Positions 33,795-42,579 of a DNA stretch of 64,000 bases are shown in pieces. Every line of letters starts with the position of its first letter. The stretch's first letter is position 1. The DNA lies in the NCBI RefSeq assembly GCF_004795855.1, contig NZ_CP039252.1, positions 4,786,868-4,850,867 on the forward strand, read 5' to 3'. This DNA is from Hydrogenophaga sp. PAMC20947 (GTDB lineage Bacteria > Pseudomonadota > Gammaproteobacteria > Burkholderiales > Burkholderiaceae_C). The notes beneath the pieces were generated by a model, which searched no databases, was not told where the DNA came from, and worked only from the letters and a program-made list of their open reading frames with translations. The translations under genes were made by a program, and so were the position numbers.

Positions 33795-34141
33795 GCTGGA
33801 CGACTGCAGCCTCCACGATTCCGGTCATCGAAACTGCCCCATTGCTGGGTATGCCGATGACTGCTTCGTACCAGGCACCGTGAACCCAGTTCCCGGCCGC
33901 CACCGACGGCAATCGCTGCGCAGCAGACGCTCAGGTCGGCGTGGCGGAGGATTGCAACGGGTCGAGATGCGCCGGTCGCGCGAGCCTGCTACCGGCCAAG
34001 TGCAGGCGTTTGTACCATTGCTCAAGGCCGTGCTGAAGCAGCCCTTCAGCGGTATTGAGGTGATCGCGCGCTCTGGTTGTGACCCTCTTGATTGGTGCCG
34101 CTTTCAATGTCAATCGGTAGCGTTCCAAGAGACTCACCGAA
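33795..34141. other. Gene-free stretch between the ParA remnant and the CDF gene
   Basis: 347 bases where the missing N-terminus of the ParA protein would be expected; no KGGVGKT-type sequence is found in any minus-strand frame. No operator or hairpin was noticed. Confidence 0.5.
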
Positions 34142-35041
34142 TCACCAGCTGGTACAGGCCGTCTCAAAGGGCCGTTGAGTCACCTGGATCGTCACATGGG
34201 TGATGTCAAACTGGTCGTGCAACCTCTCAGTGGCCATTGAGAGGAACGCATCTCCCGGATGACCATCTGGCATGACCAGGTGAGCGGTGAGTGCAATTTG
34301 GGAGGTTCCTGTCGCCCAGATGTGCAAGTCATGGGCCTGCTCGACTCCCGGCAGGGTTTCGAAAAAGCGCTTCACAGCCAGGGGATCAACGCTGTCCGGC
34401 ACGCCATCAAACAGCAAGTGCAGGGATTGTTTGAACAGGCCCCAGGTGCTGATCAGAATCACCACGCCGATGAGGATACTCACCACGGGATCCAACCAGG
34501 CCCACTGCATCCACAGCGTCAGTGCGCCAGCCACAACGACCCCGGCGGACACCAGGGCATCGGCAGCCATGTGCAAAAACGCGCCGCGGATGTTGAGGTC
34601 TTTTTCTCGCCCCCGCATGAAGAGCAAGGCCGTTGCGGTGTTGACCACAATGCCAATGCCTGCGACGACCATGATCGTCACGCCTTGCTCGGCAACCTGC
34701 GCCTCCGGTGAGTTCAGCCGTCCAATGGCCTCCCACACCAGGGCGCCGATGGCGATGAGCAGGATCAGTGCGTTGGCAAAAGCGGCAAGAATCGATCCGC
34801 GTTTCCAGCCGTAGGTGTGCCGGGCATTTGGTTTCAGCTTTCCAGCGAGCGCTCCACCCCACGCCAAAACCAGGCCTGCGACATCGCTCAAGTTGTGACC
34901 CGCATCGGCGAGCAGCGCGAGCGAGTTGACCTTCCAGCCGTAGATGGCTTCAATGGCAACGAACGCGAGGTTGAGCGCGATGCCCCAGGCAAACGCCTGA
35001 TTGAAATTGGCCGGGGCGTGTGCGTGGTCGTGTTCAGCCAT
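34142..35041 (-). CDS. Cation diffusion facilitator (CzcD/ZitB-like)
   Basis: 299 aa, six membrane segments. The N-terminus is His-rich (MAEHDHAHAPANF). Membrane metal sites are ALLADAGHNLSDVAGL (HNxxD) and GAFLHMAADALVSAGVV (HxxxD). The C-terminal cytoplasmic domain carries AHDLHIWATGTSQIALTAHLVM. It exports Zn2+, Cd2+ or Co2+ by proton antiport. Its start overlaps the osmC-type gene end by 8 bases, making it the last gene of the minus-strand metal cluster. Confidence 0.93.
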   Translation of the reverse strand: MAEHDHAHAPANFNQAFAWGIALNLAFVAIEAIYGWKVNSLALLADAGHNLSDVAGLVLAWGGALAGKLKPNARHTYGWKRGSILAAFANALILLIAIGALVWEAIGRLNSPEAQVAEQGVTIMVVAGIGIVVNTATALLFMRGREKDLNIRGAFLHMAADALVSAGVVVAGALTLWMQWAWLDPVVSILIGVVILISTWGLFKQSLHLLFDGVPDSVDPLAVKRFFETLPGVEQAHDLHIWATGTSQIALTAHLVMPDGHPGDAFLSMATERLHDQFDITHVTIQVTQRPFETACTSW

Positions 35042-35462
35042 GCGCAGCTTTGCGAATCAGAATACCTTGCAGATCGGTTCCGGGGGCGACGGTGTTGAAA
35101 ACCGTGCCGTATTTCTTGACGTTCTCGTGCAGCAGATTCAAGCGTTGATCACTCTCATCGGTATCTACCATGATCGTGTAGCGGATGGATTCCATTTTGG
35201 GCGGCACATCCTGCCGAACACCATCAACCTTGACCTCAACGCCACGCAATTCAAACTTGAGGATGGGCGTCACCCGTTCGATGCCCTTGAGCATGCAGGC
35301 TGAAAGGGCCGCCAGCAGCAGTTCCGCCGGGTTGAAAGCGTCGGCGCTCCCCGACAGATCGGTGTCCAGCCTGATCTGCGCCTGTTTGCAAGTGGAACGG
35401 CTGGCGTGGGCATCAAGCCGCACCGACTCGACATGAAATTTCAGCTTTTGTTCGTCAGTCAT
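35034..35462 (-). CDS. OsmC-family protein
   Basis: 142 aa. The OsmC pattern is clear: FNPAELLLAALSACMLKGIERVTP with the reactive Cys, and later NLLHENVKKYGTVFNTVAPGTDLQG. The second family Cys is replaced (KYGTVFN in place of a C-P motif), so peroxidase activity by a Cys pair is doubtful. It lies between a rhodanese and the CDF gene, in a cluster of thiol and metal functions. Confidence 0.87.
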   Translation of the reverse strand: MTDEQKLKFHVESVRLDAHASRSTCKQAQIRLDTDLSGSADAFNPAELLLAALSACMLKGIERVTPILKFELRGVEVKVDGVRQDVPPKMESIRYTIMVDTDESDQRLNLLHENVKKYGTVFNTVAPGTDLQGILIRKAAHG

Positions 35463-35534
35463 TGCGACTCATTGGTTGAATTCTCAGAAAACCGGCCTTG
35501 AGGCCCTGGCAAAGGTAGCGCAGTCGCAGTCGTT

Positions 35535-35933
35535 TCAGCCGCAGCAGGAGGTTGAAGTGGTGTCCGCGCTTGGCGCACAGCATCCTGTGGCGTCACTGCC
35601 GGCTGCTCGTTGCCCCTTCACGGGAAAGCCTTTGACACACCATTTCACGATACCACCGCCCAGGTTGCTGACGTTGGTATGGCCGTGAAACTGCAGGAAA
35701 TAGGTCGCCTTGAGGCTGCGTGCACCGGTGTCGCAGACCAGCACGACTGGGCGGTCGCTGGGCACCTCGGCCCAACGCTGTTCCAGCTTCGATAGGGGAA
35801 TGTTGATCACGCCCGGAACGTCGAACGCGAATGCGGCGACCTCTGAGGGTTCGCGCACGTCCAGCAGGGTGGCACCCTCGCCCAGCAGGCGGCGGGTGGT
35901 GGTGGGGCAGACTTCTTTGGCTTCTTCAAGCAT
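35535..35933 (-). CDS. Rhodanese-like protein with Cys-rich tail
   Basis: 132 aa, single rhodanese domain. LLDVREPSEVAAFAFDVPGVINIPL is the first conserved block and VLVCDTGARSLKATYFL the active loop with the catalytic Cys near 67. The tail GCCAPSADTTSTSCCG is outside the domain and has two CC pairs, suggesting metal or arsenite binding. The ATG at 35933 is preceded by AGGAG. It follows the thioredoxin-like gene in the same orientation; sulfur transfer between the two is plausible. Confidence 0.9.
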   Translation of the reverse strand: MLEEAKEVCPTTTRRLLGEGATLLDVREPSEVAAFAFDVPGVINIPLSKLEQRWAEVPSDRPVVLVCDTGARSLKATYFLQFHGHTNVSNLGGGIVKWCVKGFPVKGQRAAGSDATGCCAPSADTTSTSCCG

Positions 35934-35951
35934 GGGGGCTCCTTGAATGTC

Positions 35952-36200
35952 TCAGTTCGCTTGTGCTTGGGCGCCGAGCCAGCTTTCCACTTTGTCGCGA
36001 CTGGGCACACCGCCCGCGTGAACCACCTTGCCGTCGATCACGACGCCAGGAGTGCTCATCACGCCATAGCCCATGATGTCGCGCAGTTCTTCAACCTTTT
36101 CCAGCTTGACCGTCACGCCCTTGGCCTTCGCCACCTGGTCGATCAGCGCGATGGTGTTTTTGCAGTTGGTGCAGCCGGTGCCGAGTACTTTGATGTCCAT
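35952..36200 (-). CDS. Small thioredoxin-fold protein (redox-active disulfide protein 2 type)
   Basis: 82 aa. MDIKVLGTGCTNCKNTIALIDQVAKAKG holds the redox motif CTNC (residues 10-13), and GVMSTPGVVIDGKVVHAGGVPS has the cis-Pro. AAGGA is 7-8 bases before the ATG at 36200. These mini-thioredoxins are often next to DUF318 permeases and ArsR regulators, as here, and may reduce arsenate or a metallothiol. It sits downstream of the permease across a 212-base gap that has no clear gene. Confidence 0.9.
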   Translation of the reverse strand: MDIKVLGTGCTNCKNTIALIDQVAKAKGVTVKLEKVEELRDIMGYGVMSTPGVVIDGKVVHAGGVPSRDKVESWLGAQAQAN

Positions 36201-36412
36201 GATGAATTCCTTGGGTTGAGTTGAGATGAAGCGAAATGACGGGGTCATGTGGGGAATGGGGGTTCACTCGCGCGATTTCGGGGTCGATGAGGTTGGCCTC
36301 AGTCTCACCAACCAGGGCGTGCGCGCCTGAAGCATTCGGCCGGAAGCCCACCTTCGCTGCGTGTGCAGGGTCTGATCCGTGCGGCAGCGGTTGTTGTTCA
36401 TGCGGATGAAGG

Positions 36413-37462
36413 TCACAGGATCGTGTTGAAAATGAAGCCCACCGTGAGGATGCCGGCGGTCACGATGCCAACGAAGGTGGCGATCAGCCGAAGCTTGAGC
36501 ACCTTGCGCAGGATGATCATTTCAGGCAGCGACAACGCAACCACGCTCATCATGAAGGCCAGCGCCGTGCCCATGGCCGCGCCCTTGGCGGTCAACGCTT
36601 CGATCACCGGCAGGATGCCTGCGGTATTGGCGTACATGGGCACCCCCATCAACACCGCCATCGGCAGTGACCACCAGGCCGCGTCCTTGCCCATGAAAGA
36701 GGCGAGAAATTCCTGTGGCAGGAAGCCGTGGATGCCCGCGCCCACCGCGATGCCTCCCAGCACATAGGGCCAGACCTTGCCGACAATCTCGCGCACCGAG
36801 GCCATGCCAGCGGCGATGCGGTCGGCCAGCGTCAGCTGCTGCAGATCCACATCGGCCGACACCTCGGGCATTTCACGCACCCAGTCTTCCAGGTACTGCT
36901 CTTGTTTGAGCGCGCCAATGACCAGGCCAGCCACAACGCCCAGCGCCATGCCAAAGCCCAGATACAGCGCGGCGATTTTCCAGCCAAAGAGCGAAAACAG
37001 GATGGTCAGTGCCACCGTGTCCACCATTGGCGCCGTGACGAGAAATGAGAAGGTCACGCCCAATGGCACACGGGCTTGCACAAAGCCGATGAACAGCGGC
37101 ACCGATGAGCAGGAGCAAAAGGGCGTGACCACCCCCAACGCCGAGGCCATGATGTTGGCCACGCCGTGCGTTCGCCCGGCCAGCAATGCGCGGGTGCGCT
37201 CGGGGGTGAAAAAGGTGTTCACCATGCCCATGACAAACACCACGCCGGTGAGCAGCAGCAGCACCTTGGGTGTGTCGTAGAAAAAGAACTGCAGGGCACT
37301 GCCCAGATGGCTGTCGCGCGCGACGGGCAACAGGGAGACCAAGGCTTCCGAGGCTGGATTCAGGGTCTGGTAGAGCGCGAACCAGAGCACGGCTGCGAGC
37401 ACGAGGAAGGCCGCTGGCTGGCGACTGGGCCACGCTTTGAGGGAAAGGGTTTGTGCGTTCAT
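36413..37462 (-). CDS. DUF318-type permease (ArsP-like)
   Basis: 349 aa, about eight to ten membrane segments. The diagnostic cysteine motif VVTPFCSCSSVPLFIGFV lies in the middle of the first half and MGVPMYANTAGILPVIEAL in the second half. ArsP of this family exports trivalent organoarsenicals; other members are linked to copper or selenium. An AT-rich stretch at 37490-37535 directly upstream may be its promoter. It lies in the arsenic cluster, so an arsenical role is likely but not shown. Confidence 0.88.
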   Translation of the reverse strand: MNAQTLSLKAWPSRQPAAFLVLAAVLWFALYQTLNPASEALVSLLPVARDSHLGSALQFFFYDTPKVLLLLTGVVFVMGMVNTFFTPERTRALLAGRTHGVANIMASALGVVTPFCSCSSVPLFIGFVQARVPLGVTFSFLVTAPMVDTVALTILFSLFGWKIAALYLGFGMALGVVAGLVIGALKQEQYLEDWVREMPEVSADVDLQQLTLADRIAAGMASVREIVGKVWPYVLGGIAVGAGIHGFLPQEFLASFMGKDAAWWSLPMAVLMGVPMYANTAGILPVIEALTAKGAAMGTALAFMMSVVALSLPEMIILRKVLKLRLIATFVGIVTAGILTVGFIFNTIL

Positions 37463-37562
37463 GTCAGTGAAGACGAACTCACATGCAAAAGACGCACCTT
37501 TTTTGGAAATTTTTTTGGCGCTTTCAGCACCTCTCGTGGTCAGTCCCCAGGCCTCTCAGCGC

Positions 37563-38105
37563 TCACCCTGGCTGATCAAGCGGCGGGCGCGGAACAAAAC
37601 CCTCGATATGGCCGGTTTGATCGACTTGCACCTGACAGGCGACGGTCATGCGCTCTTGAAGGCGTTGGCGCGCACGTTGGAGGCGAGACTTTGCAGCACT
37701 CAGCTTGAGGCCGATTTGGGCCGCATAGTCTGCCTGCGGCATGCCGCCCAGGTCGCACAGCACGATGGCTTCGCGGTCTGAATCCTTGAGCTCTGACAGA
37801 ACCCGCGGGAGGCAGGCCGTGAGCATGTCCACTGGCGCCTCCTCTGAAAAAACGGCAGGCAAATCGTCAGGCAATTCCACCATTTCGCGTCTGAGCTTCA
37901 AACGGTCGGCCAGCGCGTTGCGGGCCACTTCAAAGAGCCAGGCCCTGGCATTGTGAACATCGCAAAACTTGCCACCCTGACGCAAAGCCTTCATGAACAA
38001 GTCCTGCATCATGTCGTCCACGTCCTGGGGTTGACTCAGCCGACGGCGCAGCCACGATCGCAGCTCGGGGGCATGGTTTTTCCAGGCGATGTCCAGACAG
38101 TTCAT
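37563..38105 (-). CDS. ECF-type RNA polymerase sigma factor, SigZ-like
   Basis: 180 aa. Region 2 is visible as DVDDMMQDLFMKALRQGGKFCDVHNARAWLFEVARNALADRLK and region 4 as LKDSDREAIVLCDLGGMPQADYAAQIGLKLSAAKSRLQRARQRL. The C-terminal CQVQVDQTGHIEGFVPR is an extra typical of SigZ-type proteins; its Cys could sense metal or redox state. No anti-sigma gene is adjacent. It follows acr3 by 61 bases and precedes the DUF318 permease, so it may drive the permease part of the cluster. Confidence 0.88.
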   Translation of the reverse strand: MNCLDIAWKNHAPELRSWLRRRLSQPQDVDDMMQDLFMKALRQGGKFCDVHNARAWLFEVARNALADRLKLRREMVELPDDLPAVFSEEAPVDMLTACLPRVLSELKDSDREAIVLCDLGGMPQADYAAQIGLKLSAAKSRLQRARQRLQERMTVACQVQVDQTGHIEGFVPRPPLDQPG

Positions 38106-38166
38106 GGCGTACCTTCGTGCCCCGCATTGCGGTGCAAGCTCGCTCGGGATCGACCCGGTGCGGCGT

Positions 38167-39180
38167 TCATGCGGCTTTGGGGCGCCAGGCGTTGATCATG
38201 GCCACCAGCGAGAGCATGACGGGCACTTCGACCAGCACGCCCACCACGGTGGCCAATGCCGCACCGGAATTCAGGCCAAACAACGAAATGGCCACCGCCA
38301 CGGCCAGCTCGAAGAAATTGGACGTGCCGATCAAGCAGGCGGGCCCGGCAATGTCGTGCGGCAGCTTGAGCAGCTTGGCGCCCCACCAGCCAATGAAGAA
38401 GATGCCATAGGTCTGAAGAATCAGGGGGACGGCGATCAGCGCAATCACGAAAGGCTGATCGACGATGGTGCGGGCCTGAAAGCCAAACAGCAAGACGACG
38501 GTCGCAATCAATCCCACCACCGACCAGGGCTTGAGTCGCGCAACAAAGTGGCTGAGCGCACCGGGAGACTGTTTGAGCAATATCTGGCGGGTGGCCATGC
38601 CTGCCAGCAAAGGCAACACCACGTAGAGCACGGTCGAAAGCACCAGCGTTTGCCAAGGCACGGTCACATTGGTCACGCCCAGCAAAAAGGCTGCGATTGG
38701 GGCAAAGGCGACCACCATGATGAGGTCGTTCACCGAGACCTGGACCAAGGTGTAGTTGGCATCGCCTTTGACGAGCTGGCTCCACACAAAGACCATGGCC
38801 GTGCAAGGCGCCACGCCCAGCAGGATCATGCCAGCGATGTATTCGCTGGCCATCTGGGGGTCTACCCAGGCCGCGAAAACATGCTGAAAAAACAGGACGC
38901 CCAGCGCGGCCATGGTGAAGGGTTTGATGAGCCAGTTGATGACCAGCGTGAGCAACAGGCCTTGGGGCTTCTGGCCCACGTTCTTCACCGCGTGCCAGTC
39001 GATCTGGATCATCATCGGATAAATCATCACCCAGATGAAGACCGCGACGACCAGGTTGACCTGCGCGACTTCAAGCGAAGCCACCGTCTGGAACACACCC
39101 GGCATCACCAGACCCAGGCCCACCCCGGCGGCGATACCCAAAGCCACCCATACCGTCAGATACCGTTCAAACAAACCCAT
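38167..39180 (-). CDS. acr3: Arsenite efflux permease Acr3 (BASS/ACR3 family)
   Basis: 337 aa, ten membrane segments. The active Cys lies in [24 protein letters not shown] and the conserved Glu in [42 protein letters not shown]. It exports As(III) by proton antiport. The ATG at 39180 gives the usual [16 protein letters not shown] start. It follows arsC by 119 bases in the same direction. Confidence 0.95.
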   Translation of the reverse strand: MGLFERYLTVWVALGIAAGVGLGLVMPGVFQTVASLEVAQVNLVVAVFIWVMIYPMMIQIDWHAVKNVGQKPQGLLLTLVINWLIKPFTMAALGVLFFQHVFAAWVDPQMASEYIAGMILLGVAPCTAMVFVWSQLVKGDANYTLVQVSVNDLIMVVAFAPIAAFLLGVTNVTVPWQTLVLSTVLYVVLPLLAGMATRQILLKQSPGALSHFVARLKPWSVVGLIATVVLLFGFQARTIVDQPFVIALIAVPLILQTYGIFFIGWWGAKLLKLPHDIAGPACLIGTSNFFELAVAVAISLFGLNSGAALATVVGVLVEVPVMLSLVAMINAWRPKAA

Positions 39181-39299
39181 ACGACCCACCTGATTGAAAA
39201 AAAATGTCTCCCACAGGGGAGGCTGCACTCGAAGATGCTCAAGGCCGTGCCCGCCTTGGGCTTGGCTGCGGCTTCAGACAGGCCGCTTGTGCCACCCGT

Positions 39300-39809
39300 T
39301 CAATTCGAAGCCAGGTCGCGAGCGGCCCCTTGCAGGACCGCCTTGCCGAGTTTGCTGGCAGGCAGGTTGATCAGAAGCTCGAGGCGGCGCTTCATCATGT
39401 GCAGCGTGTTGCGAAAGGCATCCAGCTTTTGCTCATCAGAAGCGTTGCCTTCTGACGGATCGGGGTAACCCCAGTGGGCCGTAGCAGGATGCCCCGGCCA
39501 TACCGGACACACTTCGCCTGCGGCGTTGTCGCAGACTGTGATGATCAGGTCCATGTGGGGCGCGCCGGGTGCCGCGAATTCGTCCCAGTTTTTGCTGCGC
39601 AGTCCCTCGGTGCTGAAGCCCGCCGATTCGAGTACCTGCAGACCCATGGGGTGGGGCTGCTGATTTTCGCGGGGGCTGCTGCCGGCCGAATACGCCTTGA
39701 AGCGGTCTCCGCCCATGGCATTCAACAACGCCTCGGCCAGGATGCTGCGAGCAGAGTTGTGCGTGCAGAGGAACAAAACGTTCAAGGGTGCAGTGGTCGT
39801 GGCAGTCAT
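39300..39809 (-). CDS. arsC: Arsenate reductase, thioredoxin-coupled LMW-phosphatase type
   Basis: 169 aa. The P-loop C15-THNSA-R21-S (LCTHNSARS) is the arsenate site; C93 (TVCDNA) and C101 (EVCPVWPG) are in the position of the resolving pair of thioredoxin-coupled ArsC. It reduces As(V) to As(III) for Acr3. It lies 12 bases after the arsI gene. Confidence 0.94.
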   Translation of the reverse strand: MTATTTAPLNVLFLCTHNSARSILAEALLNAMGGDRFKAYSAGSSPRENQQPHPMGLQVLESAGFSTEGLRSKNWDEFAAPGAPHMDLIITVCDNAAGEVCPVWPGHPATAHWGYPDPSEGNASDEQKLDAFRNTLHMMKRRLELLINLPASKLGKAVLQGAARDLASN

Positions 39810-39821
39810 GATTTGAGGTCC

Positions 39822-40298
39822 TTAACAGCAGGAGGGTTGGGTTGAGGTGGCCGCGCCCTGCGCCGCAGAGGACTCGGTGGTTGATGGTGAGCAGCAGGCG
39901 CTTGCTTCAGCCGCCTGGACCACTTCGTTGAAGACCGGGATGCTGCCCAAGGTGTGGAAATGCTCCCAGGCGATGCCTTGCGGGTCGGTGACCCAATGCT
40001 TCTCGCTGCGGGCATAACAACAGGTGGTGGCGCCCTCGTCGAGCAAGGCCCTGTCGGCGGATTCAGCGCGGGCCTTCAGATCGACCAGCTCGTCAGCTTC
40101 GTCTACCTGGAAGCCCAGGTGATCGAGCCCGGGCTTGTGTCCTCGGGTCGAGATCGCGAAGTTCACGCGAGGATCGTCCAGCATCCACTTGGCGTAGTCC
40201 ACCTCGACGCGCGCGGGCTCGGCGGCAAAGAGCCGTGAATAGAAGGCGACACTCTGGGACAGATCGTCAACATGGATATGAACGTGGAATCTCTTCAC
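39822..40298 (-). CDS. arsI: ArsI/CadI-type VOC metalloenzyme with Cys-rich tail
   Basis: 158 aa from a GTG at 40298 with AAGGA 7 bases ahead; the frame is open upstream without a site. VOC fold with FHVHIHVDDLSQSVAFYSRLF and the metal ligands H8, H60 (GLDHLGFQV) and E112 (WEHFHT). The vicinal C93-C94 (TTCCYAR) matches the pair that binds trivalent organoarsenicals in ArsI, a C-As lyase. The tail from residue 135 has CC near the start and CC at the very end. It lies between arsR and arsC. Confidence 0.9.
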   Translation of the reverse strand: MKRFHVHIHVDDLSQSVAFYSRLFAAEPARVEVDYAKWMLDDPRVNFAISTRGHKPGLDHLGFQVDEADELVDLKARAESADRALLDEGATTCCYARSEKHWVTDPQGIAWEHFHTLGSIPVFNEVVQAAEASACCSPSTTESSAAQGAATSTQPSCC

Positions 40299-40315
40299 AG
40301 TGGTTTCCTTTCGGT

Positions 40316-40639
40316 TCAGCAGTCGCAGGAGACAGCCGCTGGCGACAGACACTCAGCCCCTTGGCAGCAGTTCTCGGTGAGGTAGCTCAGCAGTTCGTTC
40401 ATGGACGCGAATGAGGCGCGGTAGATCAGATGGCGCCCCTGGCGCTCCTGGCTGATCAGCCCCGCATGAACGAGCTCTTTGAGATGGAATGAAAGCCTGT
40501 TGGGCGCCACACTCAGCTGCTCAGTGAGTGAGCCAGGCGTGAGGCCTTCAACACCTGCCACCACCAATGCGCGAAAGATCCTGAGGCGGACTTCCTGCGC
40601 CAATGCGGCCAACGAGCGAACAACTTCAATTTCTTGCAT
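40316..40639 (-). CDS. arsR: ArsR/SmtB-family arsenic-responsive repressor
   Basis: 107 aa. Winged helix with LAALAQEVRLRIFRALVVAG, VAPNRLSFHLKELVHAGLISQERQGRHLIY. It lacks the ELCVCDL alpha-3 site of E. coli ArsR. Instead C91, C92 and C97 (ENCCQGAEC) lie near the C-terminus, the arrangement seen in Acidithiobacillus-type ArsR (Cys95, 96, 102), followed by C105 and C107. The ATG at 40639 lacks a strong ribosome site; another at 40654 is possible. It heads the minus-strand arsenic operon and is divergent from urtA. Confidence 0.92.
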   Translation of the reverse strand: MQEIEVVRSLAALAQEVRLRIFRALVVAGVEGLTPGSLTEQLSVAPNRLSFHLKELVHAGLISQERQGRHLIYRASFASMNELLSYLTENCCQGAECLSPAAVSCDC

Positions 40640-41095
40640 AAGTGAATAATACATCGAATATTGAATTGTTGCCTTGCCGTCTGTCGCGAATGCACAAGGG
40701 CTCGTCCCTGGCGAAAGGGGTCGCGTCACTCATCGTCATTCCCGTCAAGGGCGTATGCAGAACCTGAAACTTTGGCGAGCGCTCCCAAGTCGGTGGACAT
40801 TCACCAGCCGCTTTGGACCGAAGTTGGTCCTCCAGGCTGTGCGCATCCAAAGTTGCGTGGCGCCCTCAGTCGTTCTGCGCCGCTGATCGATCTGATCAGA
40901 ACGCGTGGGCGATCCAGCCGATGTTGCGTCGAGACCCCGCATACGCCACCCGGCGTACAGACGCGGCCAAGGGTCTTCCCTAGCATCCAGTTGTTCGCTG
41001 TGAACCGCCCGCCAAGTGAGGCTGGTGGTGGCGCAGTGGGAAACCTGTCTCACCCCTCCCTCAACTGAATGTTCTGGACAACTGGAGAAGCCACC
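40640..41095. other. Divergent arsR-urtA intergenic region
   Basis: 456 bases. The arsR side has an AT-rich segment with an imperfect palindrome (40648-40662). No NtrC or sigma-54 site for urtA could be identified with confidence, and the remaining DNA shows no gene. Confidence 0.5.
40648..40662. promoter_or_regulatory. Possible ArsR operator
   Basis: AATACATCGAATATT, with AATA and TATT arms around CATCGAA, lies 9 bases ahead of the arsR start in the most AT-rich DNA nearby. The position fits autorepression by ArsR. The symmetry is imperfect, so the call is tentative. Confidence 0.4.
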
Positions 41096-42367
41096 ATGAT
41101 GAAGATGCAACGACGATTCACCCTCAAAGCCCTTTCGGTCGCCACCGCCCTGGGCGCTTTCGGCCTTTCGGCCCACGCAGCAGACACGATCAAGGTCGGG
41201 GTGCTGCACAGCCTGTCGGGCACGATGGCCATTTCCGAGACGGTGCTCAAAGATGTGGCCTTGATGACCATTGCTGAAATCAACGCCAAGGGCGGCGTGA
41301 TGGGCAAGCAGCTCGAAGCTGTGGTGGTTGACCCAGCGTCCAACTGGCCCCTGTTCGCTGAAAAAGCCAAACAGCTGATCGACAACGACAAAGTGGCCGT
41401 GACCTTTGGTTGCTGGACTTCTGTGAGCCGCAAGTCGGTGTTGCCGGTGTTTGAAGAAAAGAACGCCTTGTTGTTCTACCCTGTGCAGTACGAGGGCGAA
41501 GAGCTCTCCAAGAATGTGTTCTACACCGGCGCGGCGCCCAACCAGCAGGCCATTCCTGCGGTGGAATACCTGATGAGCAAAGACGGCGGCTCGGCCAAGC
41601 GCTTTGTGTTGCTGGGCACCGACTACGTGTACCCCCGCACCACCAACAAGATCCTGCGCGCCTTCCTGAAGGCCAAGGGCGTTGCCGATGCGGACATCAT
41701 GGAGGAATACACCCCCTTCGGCCATTCCGATTACCAGACCATCATCGCCAACATCAAGAAGTTCGCGGCTGAAGGCAAGAAGACCGCTGTGGTTTCCACC
41801 ATCAACGGTGACTCCAACGTGCCCTTCTACAAAGAGCTGGGCAACCAGGGGCTGAAGGCGACCGATGTGCCGGTAGTGGCTTTCTCGGTGGGCGAAGAGG
41901 AGCTGCGCGGTGTAGACACCAAGCCGCTGGTGGGCCACCTGGCCGCATGGAACTACTTCATGTCGATCAAGAACCCGACCAATACCGCCTTCATCAAGCA
42001 GTGGAGCGATTACGCCAAGGCCAAGAACATCCCCGGCCACAAAGACAAGCCACTGACCAACGATCCGATGGAGGCCACCTACATTGGCATCCACATGTGG
42101 GCGCAAGCGGTGGAGAAGGCCAAAAGCACCGACACCGACAAGGTGATCGCTGCCATGGCCGGCCAGACGTTCAAGGCACCGGGCGGTTTCGTGTCCACCA
42201 TGGACAAAGAAAACCACCACCTGCACAAGCCTGTGTTCATTGGTGAAGTGAAGGCCGACGGCCAGTTCAACGTGGTGTGGAAGACGCCAGGCCCCGTGGT
42301 CGCCGATCCATGGAGCGACTACATCGCCGAAAACAAGGGCAAGAAAAACGTGCCCATGATGAAGTAA
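41096..42367 (+). CDS. urtA: Urea ABC transporter substrate-binding protein UrtA
   Basis: 423 aa. A signal peptide of about 29 residues (QRRFTLKALSVATALGAFGLSAHA) precedes DTIKVGVLHSLSGTMAISE, the usual UrtA N-terminus. TFGCWTSVSRKSVLPVFEEKNALLFYPVQYEG and KPLVGHLAAWNYFMSI are further family blocks. GGAG lies ahead of the first of two ATGs (41096, 41099). It binds urea in the periplasm. A strong hairpin follows the stop, separating it partly from urtB. Confidence 0.95.
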   Translation: MMKMQRRFTLKALSVATALGAFGLSAHAADTIKVGVLHSLSGTMAISETVLKDVALMTIAEINAKGGVMGKQLEAVVVDPASNWPLFAEKAKQLIDNDKVAVTFGCWTSVSRKSVLPVFEEKNALLFYPVQYEGEELSKNVFYTGAAPNQQAIPAVEYLMSKDGGSAKRFVLLGTDYVYPRTTNKILRAFLKAKGVADADIMEEYTPFGHSDYQTIIANIKKFAAEGKKTAVVSTINGDSNVPFYKELGNQGLKATDVPVVAFSVGEEELRGVDTKPLVGHLAAWNYFMSIKNPTNTAFIKQWSDYAKAKNIPGHKDKPLTNDPMEATYIGIHMWAQAVEKAKSTDTDKVIAAMAGQTFKAPGGFVSTMDKENHHLHKPVFIGEVKADGQFNVVWKTPGPVVADPWSDYIAENKGKKNVPMMK

Positions 42368-42378
42368 TGAGCTGACCG

Positions 42379-42410
42379 ACAGACCCGCCCTTTTGCTGGG
42401 GCGGGTCTGT
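42379..42410 (+). terminator. Hairpin after urtA (terminator or attenuating stem)
   Basis: A 12-base perfect stem, ACAGACCCGCCC and GGGCGGGTCTGT, with an 8-base loop. It is followed by a short T-containing stretch (TCTTT). It lies 12 bases after the urtA stop and ahead of urtB. In binding-protein operons such stems often lower downstream expression and protect the upstream mRNA. Confidence 0.75.
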
Positions 42411-42579
42411 TCTTTGGATCAGGCCATCGACGGGAACAAAAACAAGAGCAAGAACAAGTTGAAGGCAGAAGTCCAAGAAGCGACAGACGCGACAGAAGCG
42501 AAAAATGGTTCCCGTTTCGCAGCACCCGGCCCGGCTTTGAACCTGGCTGCCCTGCCACACCGAATTGAAAGACGGACCC

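Noticed and set aside
36201-36412. Open minus-strand frame between the DUF318 permease and the thioredoxin-like gene
   Set aside because: The only ATG lacks a ribosome site, the longer frame overlaps both neighbours, and no family was recognised.
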